Origin: Deltaproteobacteria bacterium RBG_13_61_14
GTDB taxonomy: Bacteria; RBG-13-61-14
DNA length: 12,690 bases
NCBI GenBank assembly: GCA_001797815.1
Contig: MGQK01000082.1
Coordinates: 56,672-69,361, forward strand
Direction of reading: 5' to 3'
Positions 1 to 6,678 of the stretch are shown here, piece by piece; position 1 is the stretch's first letter; the number at the start of each line of letters is the position of its first letter. Under the pieces are notes generated by a model that was not told the origin of the DNA, ran no database searches, and worked only from the letters and a program-made list of their open reading frames with translations. Position numbers and translations under genes: made by a program.

Positions 1-410
1 TGGTAGAGGGCTTGGTCCTGACCTTGGCTGGAAAGCACCAGGGTCAGGGCCGAAGGTTCTCGAAGGTCCGGGACCTTGATCACCGCCTGATTCTTGCCGG
101 GATGCAAAGGGAGCGCAGTCTGGGAACTGAGACCGTCCGGCCGCTCGACCCGTACCTCGGCGGTCAGGCTTTGGCCGCTTACGTTTTCAACCTGGAGCTT
201 GACCAGTTGCTGAAGTTTGCCGGCTTCTTCCACCAAAAGGAAGGTGGGAATGATCTCAATCAGCTGGACTTGCGCTCCGGCAGAAAGAGAAGCTTTCGGG
301 AGAGGGATCGCCTGTATAAAGGTATTTAAAGCAGAATCCACGATTGGGTCGGCCACTGCTGCGGCGGAAAGAAGCGCAATTCCTATGAGCGCGAGGAAGA
401 ATTTTTTCAT
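1..410 (-). CDS. Exported protein of unknown function, N-terminal part (runs off the left edge)
   Basis: An open frame starts at the ATG ending at position 410 and stays open to the window edge, giving 136 residues of a longer protein. It opens with a clear Sec signal peptide (MKKFFLALIGIALLSAAAVA, then DP), so the mature protein is probably periplasmic or secreted. The rest, residues about 40-136, alternates hydrophobic and polar residues in a beta-sandwich-like pattern, with segments such as KLQVENVSGQSLTAEVRVER that resemble an N-terminal adhesion or NEW3-like domain of a larger secreted enzyme. A GGGAGAG ribosome site sits 4 bases before the ATG. It is the last gene of the minus-strand operon, 31 bases after the Fe-S protein. 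No catalytic motif lies inside the window, so the function is unknown. An N-terminal domain of a glycoside hydrolase is one possibility, but I cannot show it. Confidence 0.75.
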   Translation of the reverse strand, partial: MKKFFLALIGIALLSAAAVADPIVDSALNTFIQAIPLPKASLSAGAQVQLIEIIPTFLLVEEAGKLQQLVKLQVENVSGQSLTAEVRVERPDGLSSQTALPLHPGKNQAVIKVPDLREPSALTLVLSSQGQDQALY

Positions 411-441
411 AACACTCTCCCGGTAGAACTGGAGGTTCGAA

Positions 442-1629
442 TTAATCGGCGAGAATATCTTCCAACATCATCACCGCTGGATCGCTGTCCTGGCGAGCTG
501 ACCCCAGCAGGTCCCGGCACCCGGCGCAGGCCGTAATCAAGGTCTTGGCGTCTGCCGCCCTGGCATCGGCCAGTCTGCTCCTGGCAACCTCTTTGCCCAA
601 TGCCGGGTCCTTCAGGGCAAGGCCGGCGCCGGCTCCGCAGCAGGGCGCGCGGTCGCCGGACTCCGCCATCTCCTTTAGCTCCACTCCCAGACGACGCAAG
701 ACCTCGCGCGGCTCCTGGATCAGGCCGCAGCCGCGGGCCAGGTGGCAGGGGTCGTGAAACGCGACCGGGGTCGGGATGTCCCGGGCCTTGGTTCCGGAAG
801 GAATCCTTTCCGCAAGGATCTCCGCCAGGTGGCTCACTTCCACCTTGTCTTTGAGCGCCGGGTTTCGCCGGAGCGCCTCGGTGCAATGGGGGCAGACGGT
901 GAGGACTTTTTTCGGACCGGCCGCGAGGATTTTTTCGCTGACGGCCGGAGGCGGGTCCAGGCCCAGGGTTTCCGGCACGCCGCCACAGCAGGACTCGTCC
1001 ACTCCGGTAACGCGGATGGCCAGGCGCTCGAGGAGTTTCAGCCGTTGCTGGACGCGCTCCGGCGCCATCCGCTCGCGGCAGCCCAGGAAAAGGGTGAACT
1101 CGGCATCCGGCCGGCGGGGCAGGGCGAGCGCCGGGGCCTGGCCGTAGATGTTGCCATGCTGAGCGAGGTTGTGGGCCGCGGCCTGGATCGGCTGGGGCAT
1201 GACGGCGGGCGCGACCCGCCGGATCATGCTGCGCATGTGCATGGCCATGCGGGCGACCGGCACCTGCTCCGGGCAATCCGGCTCGCACTGGCCGCAGACC
1301 GCGCAGAGGTAGAGGGAAGGAGCGTCGGAAGCGAACTCGGGCTGAGAGCGGCTGGCGGAAGCGGCGAGGTGTTCGGGTCCCAGGAATTTTCCGGCGGAGG
1401 TTGCCATGACCCGGCAGTGGGAGGAACAGATCCCGCAGAGGGTGCAGCTTTCAAATTCCAGGATGGCCCGGTGTTCCTCGGGGGTGAAGCTGGTGATCCG
1501 GTCGGGCCGGAAGTAGCTTCGGAACTTTTCCGCCTGGTCTTCCTGGCGCCGCGGAACCGCGGCCCGCAACAGGTGCAGGCCGAAGTTCCAGCCCAGGACC
1601 GAGAGGGCCTTCAACTGCTTAAGGTCCAT
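442..1629 (-). CDS. (Fe-S)-binding protein with two 4Fe-4S motifs and two CCG domains, HdrD/GlpC-like
   Basis: This 395-residue protein has two ferredoxin-type cluster motifs: C62-x2-C65-x2-C68-x3-C72, and C109-x2-C112-x2-C115-x3-C119 followed by Pro. Two cysteine-rich CCG domains follow: C184, C214-C215, C246 and C249; then C295, C330-C331, C368 and C371. This order is that of the HdrD/GlpC/LldE/DsrK group. In that group CCG domains bind a noncubane cluster or act in thiol-disulfide or quinone electron transfer. There is no membrane segment and no flavin domain, so it should need a partner redox subunit that is not in this window. The ATG is preceded by AAGGAAG, which lies inside the end of the upstream TIM-barrel gene; the two genes are 6 bases apart and clearly co-transcribed. 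Sharing an operon with a CcdA-like thiol transporter suggests a thiol-reduction role, which is inference. The family is certain, the substrate is not. Confidence 0.9.
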   Translation of the reverse strand: MDLKQLKALSVLGWNFGLHLLRAAVPRRQEDQAEKFRSYFRPDRITSFTPEEHRAILEFESCTLCGICSSHCRVMATSAGKFLGPEHLAASASRSQPEFASDAPSLYLCAVCGQCEPDCPEQVPVARMAMHMRSMIRRVAPAVMPQPIQAAAHNLAQHGNIYGQAPALALPRRPDAEFTLFLGCRERMAPERVQQRLKLLERLAIRVTGVDESCCGGVPETLGLDPPPAVSEKILAAGPKKVLTVCPHCTEALRRNPALKDKVEVSHLAEILAERIPSGTKARDIPTPVAFHDPCHLARGCGLIQEPREVLRRLGVELKEMAESGDRAPCCGAGAGLALKDPALGKEVARSRLADARAADAKTLITACAGCRDLLGSARQDSDPAVMMLEDILAD

Positions 1630-1635
1630 GAATGA

Positions 1636-2472
1636 TTACTTCCTTTTCAGGGCCTGATACGTCTTTTGGAGCAGGAGCGCGTCCTTTTCCAGGCTGGGAC
1701 TCTCGCAGATGCAGAAGCCCTCGACCCCATAGTCCGCCAGCGCGCGCAAAAGCTCCTTCCAATTGAAATCCGATTTTTCCAGCTCCAGGTGTTTGCGCTC
1801 GCCCTTGGGCGTGTAATCAATGCCGGAGACGTGCAGGTGCATGCGCTTTAGAATGCCCGGGCCCAGCCCTTTGCTCAGAGCTTCGAGCATGGCCGCGAAT
1901 TCGGCGTAGGTGTTGTTCCGGCCCGCGCTACGCGCATAGTTGTGAGAGAAATCCACACAGGGGAGCACGCCCTTGACCTGTTGGGAGATCCCGATGATCT
2001 CTTCCAGGCTCCCGAACTGGCTGGGCTTGCCCGAAAGCTCGGGCCGCACATCCACCTTCAGCTTCTCTTTTTTCAGAGCGGCCAGGATCTCGCGGAACCG
2101 CTCCTTGACTTCGGCAAAGATTTCATCCGCGGGCCGGCCCTGGAAAAAGGCGGCGTGAAAGGTGATGCTCTCGGCCCCGCACTGATAGCCGCGGCGGGCG
2201 GTGTCGAGCACGCGCTGGACGCTGGCCGCGACCTTGTCCGGCTCTTTCGAGCAGAGGTTGATGTAGTAAGGGCCGTGCGCGGTCAGGCGCACGCCGGTCT
2301 CTTTGACCGCCTGCTTGACCTTGGCCGCGGCCGGCTCGGTCATGCGCACGCCATAGACGAACTCCAGTTCCATACAATCCAGGCCCAGGCGCCGGCATTC
2401 GCGCACGCCGTCTTCCGGCTTGCCGCTCTTGACGGAAAGCGGGATGCCGGCCGGGCCGAAGCGCAGCGGCAT
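1636..2472 (-). CDS. Endonuclease IV-like / xylose isomerase-like TIM-barrel protein
   Basis: A 278-residue TIM barrel of the AP endonuclease 2 superfamily. Most expected metal ligands of endonuclease IV can be placed: H66 (LTAHGPYY), H106 (ITFHAAFF), E145 (RPELSG), D174 and H177 (VDFSHNY), H214 (MHLHVSGI), H228 (ERKHLEL) and E256 (ICESPS). The aspartate that normally sits two residues before the H228 equivalent is replaced here (R226), so one metal site may differ. The GIDYTPKGERKHLELEKSDF region and the ICESPSLEKDALLL ending recall the shorter archaeal-type branch rather than E. coli Nfo. DNA repair at abasic sites is therefore possible but unproven; a sugar isomerase-like role is the alternative. 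I chose the ATG at 2472, which overlaps the ccdA TGA as TGATG and has AGGTGG five bases upstream. A GTG at 2481 would add three residues. Confidence 0.87.
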   Translation of the reverse strand: MPLRFGPAGIPLSVKSGKPEDGVRECRRLGLDCMELEFVYGVRMTEPAAAKVKQAVKETGVRLTAHGPYYINLCSKEPDKVAASVQRVLDTARRGYQCGAESITFHAAFFQGRPADEIFAEVKERFREILAALKKEKLKVDVRPELSGKPSQFGSLEEIIGISQQVKGVLPCVDFSHNYARSAGRNNTYAEFAAMLEALSKGLGPGILKRMHLHVSGIDYTPKGERKHLELEKSDFNWKELLRALADYGVEGFCICESPSLEKDALLLQKTYQALKRK

Positions 2473-3215
2473 CAACCCCACCTCTGCGGGAATTCGGGCA
2501 CGAGGCGCTGGAACAAGAGCTTGACGGTATGGAACTCGCCCAGGACCATGACCAGTCCCATCAGGACGAGGAAGACTCCGGCGGCGATTTCGATTTTGTG
2601 AAAATGGTTTTTGATCCGCTCAAACAGCGTGAAGAAGTGGTTGACGGCGAGGCCGGTGAGGAAGAAAGGCACGCCCAGACCCAGGGAGTAGGCGGAGAGC
2701 AGCCAGATGCCTTGGCCCACGGTGTCTTCGCGGACGGCCAGGGTCAAGATCGCGCCCAGGATCGGGCCGACGCAGGGGGTCCAGCCAAAGGCGAAGGCGA
2801 GCCCGAGGAGGAAAGCGCGGAGCGCGCCGCCGGCCTGGGAGCCTCCCTGGAAGCGGGCCTCGCGGTAGAGGAAGGGGATGCGGAAGACTCCGAGCATGTG
2901 CAGGCCGAGCACCAGGATGATCGCCCCTCCGATTTGGGCCAGGAGCGGCTTGTATGCGGCCAGGTAGTGACCCAGGCTGGTGGCCGCGGCGCCCAGGCTG
3001 ACAAAGACCAGGGAAAAGCCGAGGATGAAGCTGAGCGTGGTCACCATCACCGGGTATAAGGTTTCCCGCTTGTGCTCATGCGAGCGCATGTCCTTTAGCG
3101 ACTGGCCGGAAATAAAAGAGAGATAGCCGGGAACTAAAGGCAGCACGCACGGTGTCAAAAAGGAAAGCACGCCGGCTATAAAAGCGGTCAGGAGATGAGG
3201 GGCCTGGGTAATCAT
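2472..3215 (-). CDS. ccdA: CcdA/DsbD-type cytochrome c biogenesis (thiol-reductant) transmembrane protein
   Basis: A 247-residue inner-membrane protein with about six hydrophobic helices. The two signature half-sites of the CcdA/DsbD transmembrane domain are present, each with its single redox cysteine: C23 in FLTPCVLPLVPGYLSF and C148 in FGWTPCVGPILGA. These cysteines pass electrons from cytoplasmic thioredoxin to periplasmic acceptors, for cytochrome c maturation or disulfide reduction. It has no thioredoxin domain, so a separate periplasmic partner is needed. The frame is open further upstream to 3305, but homology to the family begins at the ATG at 3215 (MITQAPHLLTAFIAG). A possible minus-strand promoter ends only 18 bases before that ATG, leaving a very short leader with no clear ribosome site. 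It leads the leftward operon and is joined to the TIM-barrel gene by a 1-base stop/start overlap. Confidence 0.92.
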   Translation of the reverse strand: MITQAPHLLTAFIAGVLSFLTPCVLPLVPGYLSFISGQSLKDMRSHEHKRETLYPVMVTTLSFILGFSLVFVSLGAAATSLGHYLAAYKPLLAQIGGAIILVLGLHMLGVFRIPFLYREARFQGGSQAGGALRAFLLGLAFAFGWTPCVGPILGAILTLAVREDTVGQGIWLLSAYSLGLGVPFFLTGLAVNHFFTLFERIKNHFHKIEIAAGVFLVLMGLVMVLGEFHTVKLLFQRLVPEFPQRWG

Positions 3216-3233
3216 GACCGGGTTATCGTTTTC

Positions 3234-3262
3234 AGAATATCGCATTTTTCGCATTCTGACAA
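3234..3262 (-). promoter_or_regulatory. Possible sigma-70-type promoter for the leftward ccdA operon
   Basis: Read on the minus strand, TTGTCA (3257-3262), a 17-base spacer and TATTCT (3234-3239) match the -35/-10 consensus at 5 and 4 of 6 positions. Transcription would begin near 3227, about 12 bases before the ATG at 3215. That supports the short ccdA start but gives almost no leader. Confidence 0.4.
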
Positions 3263-3282
3263 GGCCGCGCGGTTTCCAGGAT

Positions 3283-3311
3283 TTGACACTAGCCGGGGCT
3301 GGCATTACAAT
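3283..3311 (+). promoter_or_regulatory. Near-consensus sigma-70-type promoter for the lipid kinase/sulfatase-like operon
   Basis: TTGACA (3283-3288, perfect), a 17-base spacer and TACAAT (3306-3311, 5 of 6) point rightward. Transcription should start near 3318, giving a leader of roughly 55 to 80 bases depending on the start codon used. It lies back-to-back with the leftward promoter, the two -35 boxes being 20 bases apart. Confidence 0.72.
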
Positions 3312-3373
3312 AGCTACAATTTCGTTCCGACCGTCAACTTAAGCCCGCCAGGTCAAGACCAGACGCGGCTGTG

Positions 3374-4051
3374 ATGGACCAAGAAGCAGAAGAGACCATT
3401 ATGCAGGGATTGCCGACCTGGGCACGCGAACTTACCCGGAAGACCCTTCATATCGGAGTGATTGTCCTGGCCCTGCCCCTGCGCTGGCTGAGTTGGTGGT
3501 ATGGCCTGGGCTTTGCGCTAGGGGCTTTTCTCTGGAATTCCCTGGGCATGCCCCGCTACTTCCGCTTCACCTTCCGCGAAGATGAGCTCCGCGCCGGCTA
3601 TTCCGTGGGCATGCTCTCCTACCCGATCGTGGTGCTGGTCCTGACCGTGGTCTTTCCCCTGCCCATCGCCGCTTCGCAGTGGGCCGCGCTCAGCATCGGC
3701 GACGGCTTTGCCACCTTGTTCGGCGAGGCCTTGGGCAAAAAGAAACTTCCCTGGAACAAGGAAAAAAGCTATGCCGGAACCTTGGCCTTCATCTTCTTCG
3801 CCACCTTCGGCTCCACCTTTTTTTTCTTCTTCACTATCCCCAACGTCGCGGCCTCTTCCTTCCTCTGGCAGGGCAGCGCCATGCTCCAACACCTGACCAC
3901 CTTTTCCCTCGCCGAGATGTTCCTCATCTGCTTCATCTCCTCGGTCGCCGGCGCCCTCTTCGAAAGCTCGCCCTGGCAGCCCATTGACGACAACGTCTCC
4001 GCTCCTCTCTTCGGCGCGATCACCAAACTCCTGCTATGCTATCTCCTTTAA
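3374..4051 (+). CDS. CTP-dependent diacylglycerol/polyprenol (dolichol, phytol) kinase-like membrane protein
   Basis: A 225-residue polytopic membrane protein with about six hydrophobic stretches. Its motifs are those of the DGK1/Sec59/VTE5 kinase family, related to phosphatidate cytidylyltransferases. They are ELTRKTLHIG near the N terminus; S108-x-G109-D110-G with ATLFGEALGKKKLPW; K131-S132-Y-A-G135-T; and E197 followed by D205-D206-N207 in IDDNVSAPLFGA. Such enzymes phosphorylate diacylglycerol, dolichol or phytol with CTP on the membrane; which lipid is used here cannot be read from sequence. Starts at GTG 3371, ATG 3374 and ATG 3401 are all possible. None has a strong ribosome site, and the true N terminus may be at 3401 (MQGLPTWARELTRK). 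It is the first gene after the strong rightward promoter and overlaps the next gene by 16 bases, so the two are probably translationally coupled. Confidence 0.82.
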   Translation: MDQEAEETIMQGLPTWARELTRKTLHIGVIVLALPLRWLSWWYGLGFALGAFLWNSLGMPRYFRFTFREDELRAGYSVGMLSYPIVVLVLTVVFPLPIAASQWAALSIGDGFATLFGEALGKKKLPWNKEKSYAGTLAFIFFATFGSTFFFFFTIPNVAASSFLWQGSAMLQHLTTFSLAEMFLICFISSVAGALFESSPWQPIDDNVSAPLFGAITKLLLCYLL

Positions 4052-5886
4052 AAAGATTTGTGCCACCGGATTGCATCCGGTGGTCAATTTTCTTTTCGAT
4101 CCTCTTGATCGCTCTTTTTACCGCCTGTCCAAAACCGCCGGCGCCGGACATCGAAACCATCCTCCGCGCCCAGCCCCCGGCCCAGCTCCCGGCCCACTCC
4201 TTGCTCCAACCCGCGGTTCGACCCGGCTCACCGTCGGCGGCCGACCTGCTCCTGCGCCGCGTCAACCTCCTCGGCCAGATCCGCACCGCGCTCGCCCTCG
4301 CACCCGCGCAAACCCTTCCCCTCGTCCTCCCTTCGGAACCGCAGCCGCCGTGCTCGATCCGCTTCGCCCTCGGCCTTTTGCCGCAATACTGGGAACGCCA
4401 CCCGCAGCCGGTGAATTTTCAGATGGTCGCCGGGGATAAGACTCTTTGGGAGCAAACCCTGGCCCCGGCCCGGGATCTCGAACAGCGGAGCTGGCAAGAG
4501 GTGACTCTTGCTTGCGAGGCCGTGCCTGGCCAAAGCGCCGAATTAAAGAGCGATGCCCGGGATTATGGTGCGCTGGTTACTCCGCTCCAGGTTTCCAGAC
4601 CCGGTCCCCGGCCCAGTGTGATTTTCATTTTGGTGGACGCGATGCGGCCGGATCATCTCGGCGCCTATGGTTATTCCCGGCCGACCAGTCCCCATCTCGA
4701 TACCCTGGCCGCCTCCGGCGTCCGCTTCGAGAACGCCATCACCGCCTCGGTCTTTACCCTCACCTCGGTCGCCTCGATCTTCACCGGCCGCTACCCCTGG
4801 GAGCACGGCGTCATCTTTACCCGCAACCTGCACCTGCCCACCTCGCTCCCGGTCCTGGCCCAAGAGTTTCAAAAACAGGGTTACTTCACCGCGGCCTTTT
4901 CCGGCACCTACTTCCGCTTTTCCCTGGAAGGCTTTGACCGGGGCTTCCAGGTCTTTGACGAGTCCTGCGCCCAGGCCTTTTTCCGGGACAGCGCCGACTG
5001 CCTGAACCGCGCGGCGCTCCCCTGGCTGCAAGCCCATGCCCACCAGCCTTTTTTCCTCTACCTCCATTACGTGGACACGCACGCGCCCTATTATGCGCCC
5101 GAGCCTTTCCGTCATCGTTTCACCCAGGGCCACCGGCCGGACCACGACGCCGCCGGCCTGGGCGATGCCGCCCGCTTCGGCGACGGCCGCAAATGGTACC
5201 AGGTTCCTTTTCGCCTCACGCCCGCCGACCTGGAATACATGAAAGACCTCTACGACGGGGAGATCGCTTACGCTGACGCCAGGATCGGAGAGATTCTGGA
5301 CTTGCTGCGCCAAAGCGGACAGATGAATTCCACCTTGATCCTGGTCACCGCGGACCACGGCGAGTCCTTCACCGAGCACGGCGAGCTTGAGCACCGCAAG
5401 ACGCTTTACGACGAGGCGCTCAAAGTGCCGCTGATCCTGGCCGGCCCGGGTTTGCCTGCCGGGAAGGTGATTGCCGACCAGGTGCGCACCCTGGATTTCG
5501 GCGCCACCCTCTTGGGCCTGGCCTTTAGCGACCGAATTATTTTAGGAGAGGGCAGGAGCCTGAAACCTTTGGGAGAAGGATTGCCGCTGGCGCCGGTCTT
5601 CGATCCTGAGGCTCCGTTCGGCCTGAGCTCACGGCCGAAGGCAGACCGAAGGGAGCCGGCGCTGGCCGCGGCCTATTTGGGCAAGGAGCAGCGGATTTAC
5701 GCGCTGCGAACGTTGGAAAGGAAGCTGATCGTGCGCCATGCGAAGCCGCAGGTTGAGCTCTACGACTTGCGGCAAGATCCGGGAGAACAGCATGACCTGA
5801 GCCGGCTGAATCCCCTGGAGCGCGAAACCCTTTTCCGTCAGCTCCAGAGCTTATGTCCGGAGGTCAGATATTCAGGAGAGCAATAG
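4036..5886 (+). CDS. Lipoprotein of the sulfatase/alkaline phosphatase superfamily, threonine-type nucleophile
   Basis: This protein has 616 residues. Residues 16-31 form a hydrophobic signal ending LFTAC, a probable lipobox with C31 as the lipidated cysteine. A non-catalytic beta-type region (about 60-185) comes before the sulfatase fold (about 192-495). Metal-site motifs are seen: D201 in IFILVDAMRPDHLGAYGY, H344 to H349 in HYVDTHAPY, D440-H441 in VTADHGESF, and E452-H453. The usual sulfatase C/S-x-P-x-R signature is absent; the place is taken by FTLTSVASIFTGRYP, making T241 the probable nucleophile. That is closer to phosphoglycerol or phosphoethanolamine transferases and phosphodiesterases than to formylglycine sulfatases. 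It should act outside the inner membrane. The start overlaps the kinase gene by 16 bases and has no strong ribosome site. Residues about 527-540 are encoded by a palindromic insert. The class is sure, the substrate unknown. Confidence 0.87.
   Translation: MLSPLKRFVPPDCIRWSIFFSILLIALFTACPKPPAPDIETILRAQPPAQLPAHSLLQPAVRPGSPSAADLLLRRVNLLGQIRTALALAPAQTLPLVLPSEPQPPCSIRFALGLLPQYWERHPQPVNFQMVAGDKTLWEQTLAPARDLEQRSWQEVTLACEAVPGQSAELKSDARDYGALVTPLQVSRPGPRPSVIFILVDAMRPDHLGAYGYSRPTSPHLDTLAASGVRFENAITASVFTLTSVASIFTGRYPWEHGVIFTRNLHLPTSLPVLAQEFQKQGYFTAAFSGTYFRFSLEGFDRGFQVFDESCAQAFFRDSADCLNRAALPWLQAHAHQPFFLYLHYVDTHAPYYAPEPFRHRFTQGHRPDHDAAGLGDAARFGDGRKWYQVPFRLTPADLEYMKDLYDGEIAYADARIGEILDLLRQSGQMNSTLILVTADHGESFTEHGELEHRKTLYDEALKVPLILAGPGLPAGKVIADQVRTLDFGATLLGLAFSDRIILGEGRSLKPLGEGLPLAPVFDPEAPFGLSSRPKADRREPALAAAYLGKEQRIYALRTLERKLIVRHAKPQVELYDLRQDPGEQHDLSRLNPLERETLFRQLQSLCPEVRYSGEQ
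5617..5639. repeat. Palindromic (REP-like) element inside a coding region
   Basis: TTCGGCC (5617-5623) and GGCCGAA (5633-5639) are exact inverted arms around a GAGCTC core (5625-5630). In frame it reads FGLSSRPKADRRE, similar in style to the peptides produced by widespread CTTCG...CTCAGGCCGAA-type palindromes when they land in genes. It lies in a variable stretch after the catalytic domain. Confidence 0.6.
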
Positions 5887-5940
5887 ATTGGGGGCAGAGC
5901 TTCAGTTGTTAGTTTGCATTTATGTATAGAGGAGTGGCAG

Positions 5941-5961
5941 CCGCGGCCGAGGCCGTCGCGG
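5941..5961. repeat. Imperfect GC-rich palindrome in the hairpin island
   Basis: CCGCG (5941-5945) and CGCGG (5957-5961) pair, with an inner GCC/GGC pairing and a short bulge. It is a GC-rich hairpin of REP type; a role is not visible. Confidence 0.45.
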
Positions 5962-5982
5962 TCGGGGATGGTGATATGGATT

Positions 5983-6004
5983 GCGGCGGTTTACCGCCGC
6001 TTTT
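5983..6004 (+). terminator. Intrinsic terminator of the kinase/sulfatase-like operon
   Basis: GCGGCGGT and ACCGCCGC form a perfect 8-base inverted repeat (5983-5990, 5993-6000), effectively a 7-bp stem with a TTTA loop, followed by TTTT. It lies 97 bases after the sulfatase-like stop codon and points rightward. The U-tract is short, so termination may be only moderate. Confidence 0.6.
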
Positions 6005-6026
6005 GCTTCGCGGATTGATCGGCGGT

Positions 6027-6058
6027 CTTTGGCGGCAATGAATTGCCGCGAGCCAAAG
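6027..6058. repeat. Hairpin of 13 bp with a 4-base bulge
   Basis: CTTTGGC-GGCAAT (6027-6039) pairs with ATTGCC...GCCAAAG (6042-6047 and 6052-6058); the only interruption is the bulge GCGA (6048-6051). The loop is two bases, or four when the last pair opens. It has no U-tract on either side, so a repeat element is likelier than a terminator. Confidence 0.6.
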
Positions 6059-6075
6059 CGACAATCAATTATCGC
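6058..6075. repeat. Short hairpin abutting the previous one
   Basis: GCGACAAT (6058-6065) and ATTATCGC (6068-6075) pair over 8 bases with one mismatch and a 2-base gap. It shares its first base with the end of the neighbouring hairpin. Confidence 0.4.
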
Positions 6076-6135
6076 ACTCTCAAAGCGGCACAAAGCGCGG
6101 CATTCGGAAGATCGGGGTCAGATGCCAGACCGGAG

Positions 6136-6179
6136 AGACTCCGCCGAAGCGCTTCGTCCTCCGCGAAGGCGGAATGTCT
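6136..6179. repeat. REP-like bipartite palindrome
   Basis: AGAC-TCCGCC (6136-6145) pairs with GGCGGA-(AT)-GTCT (6168-6179), a 10-bp stem with a 2-base bulge. Inside lies a second perfect 12-base palindrome, CGAAGCGCTTCG (6145-6156). It begins 13 bases after a GGGGTCAGA. The element sits 17 bases beyond the carD stop codon and could also serve as a structured carD 3' end. Confidence 0.55.
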
Positions 6180-6195
6180 GTCCCTTGGTCGGGTT

Positions 6196-6678
6196 TCAGG
6201 CGTGGAAGATTTTTTCGATCTCCTGTTCGATTTTGAGGGGCTTGATGCGCTGGGCGATGCTCAGTTCCTTGACCAAGAGGTTGCGGGCGGTGTCGAGCAC
6301 CTTGCGCTCGCCGAAGCTGAGTTCCTTGTCGAGCTTGAGGAGGTAGAGGTCGCGGAGCACCGCGGCGATTTCGAAGACCGATCCGGTCCGGATTTTTTCC
6401 ATGTATTCCCGGTGCCGGCGGTTCCAGGTCTGGGAGTCCGAGACGGGAACCTTCTGGCGGAGCACCTTGAACACGGCCGGGATTTCCCGCCTGGAGATAA
6501 CAGTTCGGAGTCCGACGGATTCCACGCTCCCTTGCGGGATCATGATGGTGGTGTCGTTGTCGAGCATGCGCAGGATGTAAAAGATTTGGGTGTTGCCGGA
6601 GATCTGCCGGTTTTCAATCCCCTCGACCACGCCGACGCCATGCGCCGGATAAACTGCCTTGTCTCCGATTTTAAACAT
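6196..6678 (-). CDS. CarD/CdnL-family RNA polymerase-binding transcription regulator
   Basis: A 160-residue CarD/CdnL family protein. Residues 1-60 form the RNA polymerase-interacting domain, with the family start MFKIGDKAVYPAHGVGVVEGIE and the segment TTIMIPQGSVESVGLR. Residues 65-160 form the helical DNA-binding domain, including W85 in TWNRRHREYMEKI, matching the tryptophan that wedges into the -10 upstream edge in Thermus and mycobacterial CarD. These proteins bind the polymerase beta subunit and stabilise the open complex, often at rRNA and growth promoters. Length is typical of the family. The ATG is preceded by a GGGGATGG ribosome site. It is monocistronic on the minus strand, with a perfect consensus promoter about 400 bases upstream and a structured leader between them. 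No mobile or resistance context is apparent; it looks like a core regulator. Confidence 0.95.
   Translation of the reverse strand: MFKIGDKAVYPAHGVGVVEGIENRQISGNTQIFYILRMLDNDTTIMIPQGSVESVGLRTVISRREIPAVFKVLRQKVPVSDSQTWNRRHREYMEKIRTGSVFEIAAVLRDLYLLKLDKELSFGERKVLDTARNLLVKELSIAQRIKPLKIEQEIEKIFHA

Larger units (their letters stand above)
5887..6195. other. Convergent intergenic island rich in hairpins, no gene
   Basis: The 309 bases between the ends of the sulfatase-like gene and carD contain no believable gene. They hold five separate inverted repeats (5941-5961, 5983-6000, 6027-6058, 6058-6075, 6136-6179), three CAAAGCG direct repeats (6054, 6081 and 6091), and one GGGGTCAGA (6114-6122) matching the outer nine bases of the RAYT inverted repeats. 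The layout is that of a REP/BIME-like cluster in a convergent terminator region. Confidence 0.65.

Noticed and set aside
498-505. CTGACCCC, resembling the RAYT end, inside the Fe-S protein gene
   Set aside because: Only eight bases match, the ninth differs, it is within conserved coding sequence, and no hairpin follows.
742-1635. Plus-strand open frame of 297 codons opposite the Fe-S protein gene
   Set aside because: The minus frame has all sixteen-plus cluster cysteines in order; the plus frame is low-complexity and without motif.
4543-5394. Minus-strand open frame of 283 codons opposite the sulfatase-like gene
   Set aside because: It is an antisense shadow of a gene with clear metal-site motifs, and no ribosome site or domain is seen.
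4036-5886. Calling the lipoprotein a formylglycine sulfatase
   Set aside because: The C/S-x-P-x-R activation motif is absent; FTLTS occupies its place.
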